The position numbers were made by a program, and so were the translations under genes. Below are positions 36,401 to 45,176 of a DNA stretch of 64,000 nt, one piece after another (position 1 is the stretch's first letter; each line of letters starts with the position of its first letter). Location: assembly GCA_015227615.1 (NCBI GenBank), contig JAALGZ010000022.1:248001-312000 (forward strand), read 5' to 3'. Under the pieces are notes generated by a model, which was given only the letters and a program-made list of their open reading frames with translations, was not told the origin of the DNA and made no database searches. This stretch comes from Labyrinthula sp. Ha (Eukaryota > Sar > Bigyra > Labyrinthulida > Labyrinthulaceae).

Positions 36401-39190
36401 TACCAGCTTTTCCTGAAAGTAAAATAAGTTCTCTTTTTCATGGCACTTGTCTAAAAAACTTTTGGGAAGGTTTTTCTGATGTTTCTTTATAACACGATCG
36501 TTGAGATGTTTATGTTGGCCGTAGTAGAAAGGAGATAAGTAGGAGATGTGTTCGGTAAAGAGTTCTTCTATAATAGATTGAAGGTCGCTCCCAACACTTT
36601 CGTCTACTGGTTTTAGCCAATCTCCTTTGCCAACAGGTCCTCGTTTATTAGTATTCGCATCTTCATTCCTAAGAGACATCTGTGAGTTTGTCGATCTTAT
36701 ATTCGCGCAATAAAAATGCTCTACTTCATCCTCAACATAAAATAGTCTAGCCAACTTTGCTTCGTATTCTAGAGCTTCCGAAAAGTCATCAAAGTCCAGA
36801 GAGTCAAAATATAGTGTAGAATCTTCTTGAACTGCCTGTAACTGAGCAATAAGCGGAATGTGTTCTTCCTCTTCTTCTTGATCCAAATCTGCATGCATTA
36901 GTATTTCCCCCTCTAATCCTTCTTTGAACTCGTAACCTAGTTGAAGTGGCTCCTCAAGCCTCGCTAAAAGAGGTTCAGATTTAGTTGCCCAGCGCGTTAA
37001 AAGATCGCTGACGAAATTGTCTCTAGACGGTATATGAAATACCGTCAGGTCTACCGATTGTAACCGGATCGCCCATCTATATAGGCGATCCCAGTAGATT
37101 CGCTTTTCATTTTCTTTCGTTTTAAGTATTGATAATAAAGGTCGATGGTCTGTATAAACAAATAAACCCCCAGGGTGGGTTCTCAAAAGAAATCCCACCC
37201 GCTCAAATGCATAAATGATGGGGTATAACTCCTTGCTGGCAATATGCCAACGAACTTCGCTAGTGGAGAAGGATCCACTTAAAAACATCAGCGGTTTAGG
37301 AGCTAAAGCTCTCACATCGTTACTTATATTTTCATGGTCATCCTGAAATATGGCCATAGACCAAACGTCGTAGGAGGAATCGGTAAATAATAATAGGGGA
37401 GCCGAAGCATCATAGGTTGCTAAAAACCTCTTGCTGGCTTCTACTATCGACTTCTTTAATTTAATAAAATTTTCTTCAAGCTCTGGTGTCCATTCAACTT
37501 CTTCCTTCTTTTTCTCGATGTCGATTAGGCGCTTACCCTCCAGATTGGCATAGTGTGCAAAAGGCTTTCTTAGCTCTGCTAACTTAGGTATGTTAGGGTT
37601 TAGCCAATTTGCTAAATACACTATTTGGGCCATCTGGTGCCGATAAATTGGCCTCTCCATCGTCAAAATCTTTTCGTAAAACCTTGGTGAAAAATTCCAG
37701 TATCCCTCCTTAAGCTGTCTTCCGCACCATATTGTTGTTGTTGGTGAGAAGTCGCATTTTCGGAGGTTGAAGCGAACTTGTTTTTGAGCTGCTCGAATTA
37801 AAAGAAGTTTTAACATCTGAAGTAATTTTTCTTCATCTTCAGCATAGACAAGTAAATCATCAAGCCAACATATAACCCCATTTTTGGGTCGTCCAAATAA
37901 TGTTTCTATGCCGTCAACAACCTCGTTAACGACACGATCACAAAAGAGAGCTGGGGTGTTCATCCACCCCATTGGTGCTCCTCTTAAACGCCAAGCTGAA
38001 CGGCGTGTGACCAACGTAAATATGTCCTTTGAATTATCATCAGTTTCAAGGAAATCGAATCCACTTAAGATATCTAGAGTAGCATATACTCTAGATCCTT
38101 TTACTGACAAAAGTTGCCTTTCTAAATTAGGAAGGTTTAGGCTCGTAGGTACGGTTATTTTATTTAACCGTACCATATTCGAAACCATTCGAAATCTATT
38201 CAAAATATTTTCTCTTTTCCATAGTTCCTTCTCAGAGTTAGTAAGCGAAGTCCAGTTCTGCGGCTTATCCATCTTTTTTGGCACAACGAAAACAGGATGC
38301 CCCCAGATGGGATTTTTAGCGGGTTCTACGATCCCAGCATCCTGAAGAGCTTTGAACTTAAGCTCTAGGAATTTTTCCTGCTCAGGCGCTAGTTGGTATC
38401 CATCTGATCTTAGGACACGCACCCCTGGCTTGAGTGTGACCTCGATGGGCGTCATTAGCGACATCTGCGCGTTAGACTGCTTTAATCCAAGAGAGGAAAG
38501 ATTATTTTGAAGTAGCTTTGAAAGGTTGATTTGAGATTCCTTTGTAAGAGTTGATTCTTCAATTTTGATTTTTATAGTGTTAAAGAGTAAAACTTTCTCA
38601 TCTGTTTTTGAAATATTGCCCTCTCCTATCCCCACTTCATTGAATTCCTCAGGTATATTATCAACCATATTGGAGATGAGGATAGGAGGAACAGGCTTAG
38701 AAGCATTAGACACGTCAATAAAGTGTTCATCTGTAACTTCTTCTAAGGGTATCCCTTTTAATTCATTTACTTGAGCTGCTGGACTGCTAATAATAGGCTG
38801 CGCTGAGCTAAGGACTGATTTAAGGTCTTCTTTTATTAACTTGAAAGTCTTGTCCCCTATTAGATCCTTTACAATTTTAGTAATAGAAATATCATATTCA
38901 GTATTATTTTCTATAACATCTGTATTTTTCTGATAAAAGTATTTGTTCGACTTCATCCTATTGTTGAAGAGTAGGAAAAATCGTCTTCCGTTTTGATGAA
39001 ATAGGTTGCCTTGACTAAGTAGATGTCCATCCCGCTCCCCAACAAATATAATAGAATCTCCTAATCTGAAATCAGCTTCTTTGAATACCTCAAATATAGA
39101 ACACCAAGTCTGTAACTTTGAATAAAGTGCTACAAAAGTAAATTCTGATAATATTTGAATAAAGGTTTGAGATTTAAACTGGGATTCCAA
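33401..39190 (-). CDS. pol: Pol: RT, RNase H, integrase, chromodomain, SANT-like region, MT-A70 methyltransferase
   Basis: One 1,929-codon frame, with no ATG required at its start because it is expected to be read as part of a polyprotein. Approximate residues: RT 260-450 with LDDLL at the active site; RNase H 600-730 (LFTDSSYD, YTDHRPLL); integrase zinc region and DDE core 940-1160 (RADYLYVN, TDNGSHFAN, NGSVETAN); chromodomain 1320-1375 (ALVKWRGFEDSRNTW); Lys/Arg linker about 1390-1405; Myb/SANT-like 1420-1510 (LPNRSKQQMSSQIQQLLG). The MT-A70 domain spans about 1700-1915. It has DPPW at 1740-1743, LPLNHFPYGSYLFIWVTN, SRKPEIFYTML and FGRWNNIRENWTTCGL, the same order as METTL3/METTL4/MTA1-type N6-adenine methyltransferases. 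The frame ends at the polypurine tract, so this domain belongs to the element. Confidence 0.93.
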   Translation of the reverse strand: MESQFKSQTFIQILSEFTFVALYSKLQTWCSIFEVFKEADFRLGDSIIFVGERDGHLLSQGNLFHQNGRRFFLLFNNRMKSNKYFYQKNTDVIENNTEYDISITKIVKDLIGDKTFKLIKEDLKSVLSSAQPIISSPAAQVNELKGIPLEEVTDEHFIDVSNASKPVPPILISNMVDNIPEEFNEVGIGEGNISKTDEKVLLFNTIKIKIEESTLTKESQINLSKLLQNNLSSLGLKQSNAQMSLMTPIEVTLKPGVRVLRSDGYQLAPEQEKFLELKFKALQDAGIVEPAKNPIWGHPVFVVPKKMDKPQNWTSLTNSEKELWKRENILNRFRMVSNMVRLNKITVPTSLNLPNLERQLLSVKGSRVYATLDILSGFDFLETDDNSKDIFTLVTRRSAWRLRGAPMGWMNTPALFCDRVVNEVVDGIETLFGRPKNGVICWLDDLLVYAEDEEKLLQMLKLLLIRAAQKQVRFNLRKCDFSPTTTIWCGRQLKEGYWNFSPRFYEKILTMERPIYRHQMAQIVYLANWLNPNIPKLAELRKPFAHYANLEGKRLIDIEKKKEEVEWTPELEENFIKLKKSIVEASKRFLATYDASAPLLLFTDSSYDVWSMAIFQDDHENISNDVRALAPKPLMFLSGSFSTSEVRWHIASKELYPIIYAFERVGFLLRTHPGGLFVYTDHRPLLSILKTKENEKRIYWDRLYRWAIRLQSVDLTVFHIPSRDNFVSDLLTRWATKSEPLLARLEEPLQLGYEFKEGLEGEILMHADLDQEEEEEHIPLIAQLQAVQEDSTLYFDSLDFDDFSEALEYEAKLARLFYVEDEVEHFYCANIRSTNSQMSLRNEDANTNKRGPVGKGDWLKPVDESVGSDLQSIIEELFTEHISYLSPFYYGQHKHLNDRVIKKHQKNLPKSFLDKCHEKENLFYFQEKLVIPKTLIARFIVMNHTNMVHPSRSAESKVLKKMYFHDITKDDFNALYKNFRRRCLHCQREPALIRRPYKLTPVAKRIREIIRADYLYVNSTGYILVLLDSCSKKMMLEYTETPTAEGMVDALLRWRADLGLAEQFCIITDNGSHFANVLMQKLSKAIGFEQTFTIAYSPWSNGSVETANSQILELMRSLTSLYGLYERDWPTLLPIVAYIINNRPVSRRANLTPNEIFLNFRLKIPLIRKSRKFFAIKLADDILLPDDVEELISRVEEVHKIMETRMEKVYNSVLLKREAELVRKNKTRSLITQFAPGDYVMVSTHGTQEISSKIKLIWQGPYQVIDVVSESLYEVESILGNTKLVHGARLWFYGTKPPTSHPNLKSLFMHNMKELEVDQIKSVRLTDGNYARYEALVKWRGFEDSRNTWQDLFQLYEDLPALVRSFIELKLKDTYMKRNILKELEVIDEKRVVESKTKNRKKKNSKKRGETRIAAISKSSYYKIWYAAAPSSTRTMGWYEIEKDILKPLILKFGCGKYEAYSSSPYLPNRSKQQMSSQIQQLLGLQAIGIFHGKHFKVERARKFLETNFGIKGFHKNIPGKLNLIKEREEIIRQFDLEVTVGQKEIQDVTIPYFRGLNDPEHLRLLISEYGTDSCKLFLGNTNFKTLQDLERKLEEYETRKISTLKENEHLIEDCYKFILTQEQFWKTLSHFYSLLTNSSSSDTNNMDTLLPKTFNRDGRSLTIQIREQFVDITYLNLTKDKEVPLRFLYEGGNTFTLLNDLSTFYLEPPNIQLYMENALDIVFDHPFANKNIYTLIILDPPWTVGSRNPTRGVSLTYPTISNSTFKKMKLPLNHFPYGSYLFIWVTNHSFLTVLEWTKDLSFFLVDEMTWIKRHKSGKLHKSLGYFLQHSQQTCLVFEMRSSEKVQYQNTFEEDNIKAFNKYFYSQPLRPSRKPEIFYTMLTTMFPARRTIEFFGRWNNIRENWTTCGLDLTPPAQLCFLQQRRTGSA

Positions 39191-39395
39191 TTCTTGAAGG
39201 AGAAATAAAACGTGAGTTGTTTCTTCATTTGTTGTCGGGACAGCTTGCGGCTTTTTGATAGTTCGCTGAAGCTACCAGTGCCAGCATCCTATTTCTTTTG
39301 CTCGACCTTTGGCGCATCTTTCAACTTTAACGTGATACCAAAAGCCTCTAAGGTGTGAATACCAATTATGATGTCATTCCAAATTGGTGATTCAA

Positions 39396-39700
39396 CTACA
39401 AAAATAGCACTTCACCCAGGTCCAGGGCTAATGTGTCCTGCACCAGGGTTACTCTTACTTTACACACCTTTGACACTGGCACCATTGTATCGTTGGGGAA
39501 TTTGATGTGTTTAATCTTTCTTGGCGCCTGTGTGCTAAGTATGTAAGGCTCGAGTCTCTTGAAGTTTGCTACATTCAGGTCTGATCCAGTGTCTGTAATG
39601 CCTTTAACGGGCACCAGACATTTTTCAACCGGGTTGTAAAGTTGCAATGAAATGCGAGTAGCTTTATCCCCCAGTCTACTAACCACAGGGATCTTCTTTG
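39396..39700 (-). CDS. Retroviral-type aspartic protease region of the young Ty3/Gypsy element
   Basis: Minus-strand frame with GITDTGSDLN, the retropepsin active-site signature, and a following hydrophobic strand. It lies between gag and pol and is in a frame different from both, as is common in Ty3/Gypsy elements that use frameshifting. Limits approximate. Confidence 0.8.
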
Positions 39701-41122
39701 AGCTAGGCTCCGCATTTGTTTTTGTGGATTTTTTGATTTAGCTGCTTTAGAAGGAGGTTTAGCAGCTTTTATTTCTCTAGTCATATTTTTAGTTTTTGAG
39801 TTCCTCTTTTTCTCCCCCTCTGACAAAGATTTAACCACTTCTTCAGAACGTCTTGGTAAACAATGTCTTCTTGAGAAAATAATTTTCTTTAGCGTTGTCA
39901 AGCTTCTACTTTTTGAGGTTAATAAGAATTCATCTAGAGAATAATTGAGTTCAGCTGGTAACCTTTTAAAAACAATCTTTAATATTCGCTTATTGTGAGC
40001 TTTGATTTCTTTTTCGTTCAAATATTTGAGCTTGTTATAGATTTCGTCAAAAAATAAATAGACCTGGTCATCTGTTGTAAGCTTAGTTGACGGCCATTTC
40101 AATGTTTTTTCCAACTCAACAAGACTAGAATATCTTTTTCTGGCTTCTGTTTTTTCAAGGTGTTGACTTAAATAATCAATAATCTTCTTGCCACTTTCCA
40201 TGTCCACTCCTCTGAGCTTTAACGCATCCGCAGCTTTTTTGATTAAAACGCTTTGAACTGTCAGCGTCGGGACGCATTGAGCAATGGACTTGAAATCGTG
40301 CAAAAAGGTTTCTATAGCAGGTGAAGTTAAATCCTTGAGTTTATCAGGAAGCGGAAATTGAACTAGCGGAAAACCGCCTATGTGTCTTGAAGGTGGTTCA
40401 TAATCATATTTGAAAGGTTCGTGCTTCTTTTTCCAAGCGTCTCTGGTAACATAATCACTTCCTGTTTCAGCCCAACTCTCCACGTTAGTCGTCACTTCAG
40501 GATCCTTGCCCGTCACATCATCTGAGGGCGGTGGCAAGCTGTCTTCTTTTTGGCTGACTTCAGTTAACTCTGTTCTTCTAGATACATGAGTCGTGGCTTT
40601 TGAGTTTGAACTGTGATCAGATTTAGCATCGTCGTTTTCAACGGGAAGTGGTGTTGTATGCTCGGTGTTATCTGTTTCTTGCGGAATAGATTTTTTATCT
40701 GGTTCTGTCTTTACTTCAGGCACAGCATTAGCTTTATCTCCGACTGTAGAAAGGCTCTTTGTTATTTCATTCTGCCTTTCAATAATTGAAGTTTCCATAA
40801 GCTGCATTTCCTTCTTTCTGTTATCCATTTCAAGAAGAAGCTTCTCTATCTTCCTTCTTTCTTTTGATACCAAATTCACACTCTCCAGGACTTCGTTTCC
40901 AAATAGCGACTGCGTAGCCTTGCTTCTAGTTTGGATTGATTCATGTTCTTCGTCCCTGGGCATTTTCTCCGTGATTTCTTCCACGACTGGAGGCACCGAC
41001 TGCTTCGCCACGGGTGAACTTGGGGTTTCAGGAGGAGTAGATTGATCTTCTTGCAAGGTAAAGTTTTTATATCTTGATATCCGAAAACTGACGTTATTCG
41101 AATAATGTCTTCTCTTGTGCAC
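39700..41122 (-). CDS. gag: Gag region of the young Ty3/Gypsy element
   Basis: About 470 codons, beginning at the inner edge of the 5' LTR. The first 150 residues are polar and charged with a coiled-coil-like part (RRKIEKLLLEMDNRKKEMQL). A Ser/Thr/Asp-rich middle follows, then a capsid-like helical region (FPLPDKLKDLTSPAIETFLH, LVELEKTLKWPSTKLTTDDQ). The C-terminus is very basic (KAAKPPSKAAKSKNPQKQ). No CCHC zinc knuckle is evident; nucleic-acid binding may rest on the basic tail. The exact start is unclear. Confidence 0.8.
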
Positions 41123-41308
41123 GTTTTTTCAGATAAAGTTTATTGTGTATTAACAGTTAACTTATGACATATATAGAACTTATGTCAACGGTTTATTTAT
41201 GACAAGTATACAGCTAGTTTCTATAGCATGAATATATAGTACAGTTGGTACTCACATGGTACACACATATCGCAATACTTTGCGTGAATAACGTGTCATA
41301 GCATGACA
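41106..41308 (-). repeat. 5' LTR (right end) of the young Ty3/Gypsy element
   Basis: 203 bp, TGTC...GACA ends, three differences from the left copy. As the 5' LTR it carries the element's promoter, firing leftwards into gag. Its outer edge is 37 bp from the hydrolase start codon at 41346. Confidence 0.97.
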
Positions 41309-41345
41309 ATCCGAATCTGCGACAGAGTAACGAAAGCATAAGAAA

Positions 41346-42752
41346 ATGATCCTCAGATTCGCGAAACTGGTCGCCTTAGCCCTAGATAACTGGACTTACA
41401 TTCTATTTGCATTTCTCCCCGTTTACTTCGCTCTTCCATCCTCTATTCTAACTAATGTATTCTTCTCCTATCTCCTTTTGGAAGCTCTCTTCGTTATTTT
41501 TTCAATTTGGAGAAAAAAATCTTACCAAACAAAAATTTACCCTGACGAAAATCAGAAATTAGATGAACTTTCTCGCCTTAAACTCTTTAATGATTGCTTA
41601 CATTCAGGTTTTTCCTTAGATGATCACGAAGGACGAAGAAAACTTGTGTCGGAATGGTTTAATGGACTTCCTTTGGACCAAATTAAATACGACAACATCG
41701 AAGAATGGCTTTCATGGGCTTTTTATGGAATTGAATTGTCGTCTCTTTCCGAAGAGGAGAAAAAACAAGTAACTTTTTTTTCAAAAAAAGCAATTGAACT
41801 TGGGAAGGCACAAGACATCATTAAGCCTGGATTCAGTAAAGAAGCTTCAGAACAAGCACTGCTATTAAATTGGCTTCCAGTTGATATGGCACTTCGTCCT
41901 TTAATTTACTACTTTGTTGTGCGCTTTTTATTCCAAACAATTTTAACTCCATTGTTTCTGAAGTTAATTGGATTTAAAACGTACAAAGAAGGCAATTTTC
42001 CTTTCCATTACTACAAGCAAGAAAATAATAAAAGTAAGAAAAATCCAGTTATATTTTTCCATGGAATTGGAATTGGTTTACTTCCTTATTTACTTCTAAT
42101 TAAGCAGCTAATCCCAGTTTTGGCCAATAGAGACAGAGATTTAATACTAGTGGAAATTCATTTAGTTTCTCAACATATTTTTCCTTTTATGTTCAAACCC
42201 CAGGAGTTAACCCAAAGTGTAAAGAATATTATCGGTAGATATGGTTATGAAAAAAGCGTTATTGCGGGTCATTCTTTTGGATCTTTTGTTGCTGCTTGGT
42301 TAGTTAAATATTCACCTGAAGTTATTGAACATTTGATATTGATTGATCCAGTTTCACTTTATGTTCATCACCCAAAAGCTTTGAAGAATATGTTTGTTGC
42401 AAAGTATGAAGAAATTCCAAGAGATGACTTGCTAGAAAGGCTTTTTCATGTCATTTTTCGTGGCGATCTTTTTATTCAGCTTTCTCTTAAGAGACAGTTT
42501 TTTTGGTGGAATTATATTTTGTTTCCTGAGAAGATTCTAACCGTTAACAAGGAGATTCAAACAGCTATATTCCTTTCAGGGTTTGATGTGATGGTTCCAA
42601 ATGATTTAATTATAAAACATTTTGATCTGATGAAAGAAGGAAGAAAGAATTTTGTTGTGCATGAGTTTAAGGATTGTGAGCATGGAATGTTTATTGGTAA
42701 GAAGGAGTTGACGCAACAGTTCTTCGACGTAATTGATGGGTTTGTAATTTAG
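41346..42752 (+). CDS. Membrane-anchored alpha/beta hydrolase
   Basis: 468 codons, single exon. Two hydrophobic segments at residues about 10-65 (YILFAFLPVYFALP, VFFSYLLLEALFVIF) anchor the N-terminus. The hydrolase core starts near residue 225. It has an oxyanion-side FHGIGIG, a nucleophile elbow AGHSFGS with Ser309, a likely acid in SGFDVMVPND, and the catalytic His in DCEHGMF near residue 441. Similar N-terminally anchored alpha/beta hydrolases occur in fungi, algae and oomycetes; substrate unknown. The retrotransposon LTR ends 37 bp upstream, so the native promoter is displaced by 8 kb or lost. The gene itself is intact. Convergent with VMA21, 34 bp apart. Confidence 0.85.
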   Translation: MILRFAKLVALALDNWTYILFAFLPVYFALPSSILTNVFFSYLLLEALFVIFSIWRKKSYQTKIYPDENQKLDELSRLKLFNDCLHSGFSLDDHEGRRKLVSEWFNGLPLDQIKYDNIEEWLSWAFYGIELSSLSEEEKKQVTFFSKKAIELGKAQDIIKPGFSKEASEQALLLNWLPVDMALRPLIYYFVVRFLFQTILTPLFLKLIGFKTYKEGNFPFHYYKQENNKSKKNPVIFFHGIGIGLLPYLLLIKQLIPVLANRDRDLILVEIHLVSQHIFPFMFKPQELTQSVKNIIGRYGYEKSVIAGHSFGSFVAAWLVKYSPEVIEHLILIDPVSLYVHHPKALKNMFVAKYEEIPRDDLLERLFHVIFRGDLFIQLSLKRQFFWWNYILFPEKILTVNKEIQTAIFLSGFDVMVPNDLIIKHFDLMKEGRKNFVVHEFKDCEHGMFIGKKELTQQFFDVIDGFVI

Positions 42753-42786
42753 AAATAGAGTCTAACTAAGAGTAATTATCGATAAA

Positions 42787-43086
42787 CTAGAGGTTTTTCT
42801 TCTGTTTTTTAGAATTTTCTATAGGTTCATTAAAAGCCAAATAAATGTATATGAAAATAATAAAGTTTGCTGCTACAATCGCAGCCAGTGCTGAAATCAA
42901 GTCAATCTGTGGTTTCCTGAACTCATAGTTGTTTAATAAAAACATCTTAACATGGAAAAAAGAATAAACTGGTATAACAGCCAGAAGAATCATAAATATA
43001 AGCAACTTTCTAAACACATCCTTATTCTCATCATTGTCTGTAGCGTTTAAAAGGTTTGTTTGAATCTTTTCTCTCTCCTTACTCAT
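42787..43086 (-). CDS. VMA21: VMA21-like V-ATPase assembly protein
   Basis: 99 codons. VMA21 is an ER membrane chaperone needed to assemble the V0 sector of the vacuolar H+-ATPase. Both expected membrane segments are visible: residues about 26-46 (VFRKLLIFMILLAVIPVYSF) and 62-86 (ISALAAIVAANFIIFIYIYL). They are followed by a short polar tail ending in KKQKKNL, which could act as an ER-retrieval type dilysine signal. Length and layout match the family. Divergent from the RING-DnaJ gene with a 165-bp gap. Confidence 0.85.
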   Translation of the reverse strand: MSKEREKIQTNLLNATDNDENKDVFRKLLIFMILLAVIPVYSFFHVKMFLLNNYEFRKPQIDLISALAAIVAANFIIFIYIYLAFNEPIENSKKQKKNL

Positions 43087-43251
43087 CCTAATATTTCGTT
43101 AACTCGATAGCGTATTACCACAGATATAAAATAAAACACAGTAGGACATTACTGGTAATAGAAAATTCTCGAACACTTCGGCCTTCGGAGAAAAACGCGA
43201 AAAGATAAGTTCACCAATATAAGGAAAATATAAAGAAAACAAAAATAAAAA

Positions 43252-45096
43252 ATGGGATTCAAGGGTAAAATCCTTTCAGATCGATCTCATTATGAAGAAT
43301 ATATCTGTTCAATATGTCAATATATGGTAGAACTTGATCAAAACTACATTACATCGTGTTCTCACGTATTCTGCAGTATTTGTCTTGAAAACTGGCTTTC
43401 GCAGAAAAAAAACTGTCCGAACTGCAAAACTGATCTTTCATATATTTCAACTTCCTCTCTCTCAAACCTAAAATCCAGTAACAAATTAGCATGGAGAGTT
43501 CTCAGCAAAGTAAGAGTGTCTTGTCCATTTAGTGCTGAGTGCACATGGAAAGGAGATTACTCTGAGCTTCAAAGTCATTTACTCACTGATGCCAGACATC
43601 AAACTCAGTTCTTAACATCAAAGGACTTAGAAACTCTTCTTGAACAAGCAAGAGATAAATTTTCATCTCAAGATTTGAAATCTTCTCTTCTCTTGCTTTC
43701 AAAAGGGATTGAAATGTTAAAAAATGAGACACAAGAGGAAAAGAAATTCATGCTTTCTGTATTTTTAAGTGATAGATCTGATGTTAATTTAGCGTTGGGA
43801 AACCTGGAGATTGCTCTAAATGATGCTGTTAATGGATTGAGTGCTTTTGATGGAGATTACAAAAGGTGGATTCACTTGGTTAATTTAATTGCAAAGATTG
43901 GAAAACCAAAGCAAGCAAAAGAACAATTCCATAAAGCAAAAACTAAATTTAAGGATGAACATGTTGTAAATGAATTTTTGGCTGGAGAAAAAGAAATTGA
44001 GAGATTTGAAAAGAAATTGCAAACTGTGGTTGAACTCTTGAATTCAAGCGGTTTGACAAAGAGTGAACAAAAAGCTTGCTTACTCTTTGGTCATGAACTT
44101 CTTTCTGTTTCTTCTTCTTCTTTGATGATTAAAGTGGTTGTAAAAGCTGAAATTTTGTATGGATCCTTGACTAAAGCAATTAAATTGTGCACATCTGCTC
44201 TGCGAGAAAAAACCGATTACTCAAGGATAAATCAAATTTTACAATCTCTCGGTTTGGATGTTGATTTTTCTGATCAAAACACTCAACTTGAACTTTTTGT
44301 TCTGCTTTCAGAAGCATATTTATTTTGCAATGATTTGGATTCATCCCTGAAATATGTAAAACAAGCTTTGAAATTAGATCCAGATTTAAGCTCTGGGCAA
44401 AAGATGTTTAAAAGGATTAAACTAGTTCAAAGAAAATTGAAGGATGCGGATAAATTTGCGTCAAGGCTAGATTTTACTTCAGCAGAAGAAGTTTTAAAGG
44501 ATTTAATAGAAAATTTTTCTTCTCAGAGACAGCTGAGGGTAAATTCACCTTTAGGTGCACATATTTTTGCGGAAAGGTCGTTAATTTATTACAAAATGGG
44601 TGAAAAATTTTTTGATCAGGGCTTAAAAGACGCTCAAAAAGCACTTGAGATTCAGTCAGATCAGCGGAGAGCCTGGTTAACTAAAATTTATATTTATCAA
44701 CAAAGAAAACAATTTCAAAAAGCTATTGATGAACTTTCCACTGTTGTAAACTCTGAATCTTGGGGTTCTCACGATGAAGTTTTGAAGAATGCATTGGAGA
44801 AATCAAAATTTCTTTTGAGGAAATCTAAAAGAAAAGACTATTATAAAATTTTGACGCCATCTGATGGGTCTTTAAATCTTAGTAGATTGTCATCGGAAGT
44901 TGAGATTAAAGCAGCGTACAAAAAGAAAGCACTTGAAGTACATCCAGATCGAAAAGATGGAAATGATGAAGAGTTTAAGTTAGTTGGAGAAGCTTTTGAA
45001 GTATTAACAGATCAACGAAAGAGAAAATTGTATGATGAGGGATATGATAAGAAAGGAATAGAAGAAGTAATTCAAAGGGAGAAACAAAGACATTAA
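43252..45096 (+). CDS. RING-finger, TPR and DnaJ-domain protein
   Basis: 614 codons, single exon. An N-terminal RING lies at residues about 19-60 (CSICQYM, CSHVFCSICLENWL, CPNCK), followed by a TRAF-type zinc-finger-like stretch (VSCPFSAECTWKGDYSELQS). A long helical region with TPR-like repeats follows (SLKYVKQALKLDPDL; GLKDAQKALEIQSDQRRAWL). A C-terminal J domain begins at about 529 with DYYKIL and has the essential HPD at 564-566, then FKLVGEAFEVLTDQRKRKLY. The TPR-J half resembles DNAJC7 (a TPR-J co-chaperone of Hsp70/Hsp90). The added RING suggests an E3 ligase coupled to Hsp70, comparable in logic to CHIP but with a different layout. Confidence 0.88.
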   Translation: MGFKGKILSDRSHYEEYICSICQYMVELDQNYITSCSHVFCSICLENWLSQKKNCPNCKTDLSYISTSSLSNLKSSNKLAWRVLSKVRVSCPFSAECTWKGDYSELQSHLLTDARHQTQFLTSKDLETLLEQARDKFSSQDLKSSLLLLSKGIEMLKNETQEEKKFMLSVFLSDRSDVNLALGNLEIALNDAVNGLSAFDGDYKRWIHLVNLIAKIGKPKQAKEQFHKAKTKFKDEHVVNEFLAGEKEIERFEKKLQTVVELLNSSGLTKSEQKACLLFGHELLSVSSSSLMIKVVVKAEILYGSLTKAIKLCTSALREKTDYSRINQILQSLGLDVDFSDQNTQLELFVLLSEAYLFCNDLDSSLKYVKQALKLDPDLSSGQKMFKRIKLVQRKLKDADKFASRLDFTSAEEVLKDLIENFSSQRQLRVNSPLGAHIFAERSLIYYKMGEKFFDQGLKDAQKALEIQSDQRRAWLTKIYIYQQRKQFQKAIDELSTVVNSESWGSHDEVLKNALEKSKFLLRKSKRKDYYKILTPSDGSLNLSRLSSEVEIKAAYKKKALEVHPDRKDGNDEEFKLVGEAFEVLTDQRKRKLYDEGYDKKGIEEVIQREKQRH

Positions 45097-45176
45097 GAAA
45101 GTACAACTTTGGCTTACACCATAAAAGTTCTAAATAGAAACTCAATATTAGTTCAGCTGTCTAGACATTAAATATT

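Larger units (their letters stand above)
33190..41308 (-). mobile_element. Young Ty3/Gypsy chromovirus with an MT-A70 methyltransferase domain at the end of pol
   Basis: An 8,119-bp LTR retrotransposon on the minus strand. Both LTRs are 203 bp, begin TGTC and end GACA, and differ at only three places, so the insertion is recent. The element is flanked by the 4-bp duplication ATCC (33186-33189 and 41309-41312). Parts in order: 5' LTR (right end), gag, aspartic protease with DTGS, reverse transcriptase, RNase H, integrase, chromodomain, a basic linker, a Myb/SANT-like region, an MT-A70 methyltransferase, a polypurine tract and the 3' LTR (left end). Gag, protease and pol lie in different frames. 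Such changes can be natural frameshifts in this family, or breaks; at most about two are involved, so it looks nearly whole. No standard tRNA primer site was recognised; some chromoviruses self-prime. Confidence 0.95.
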
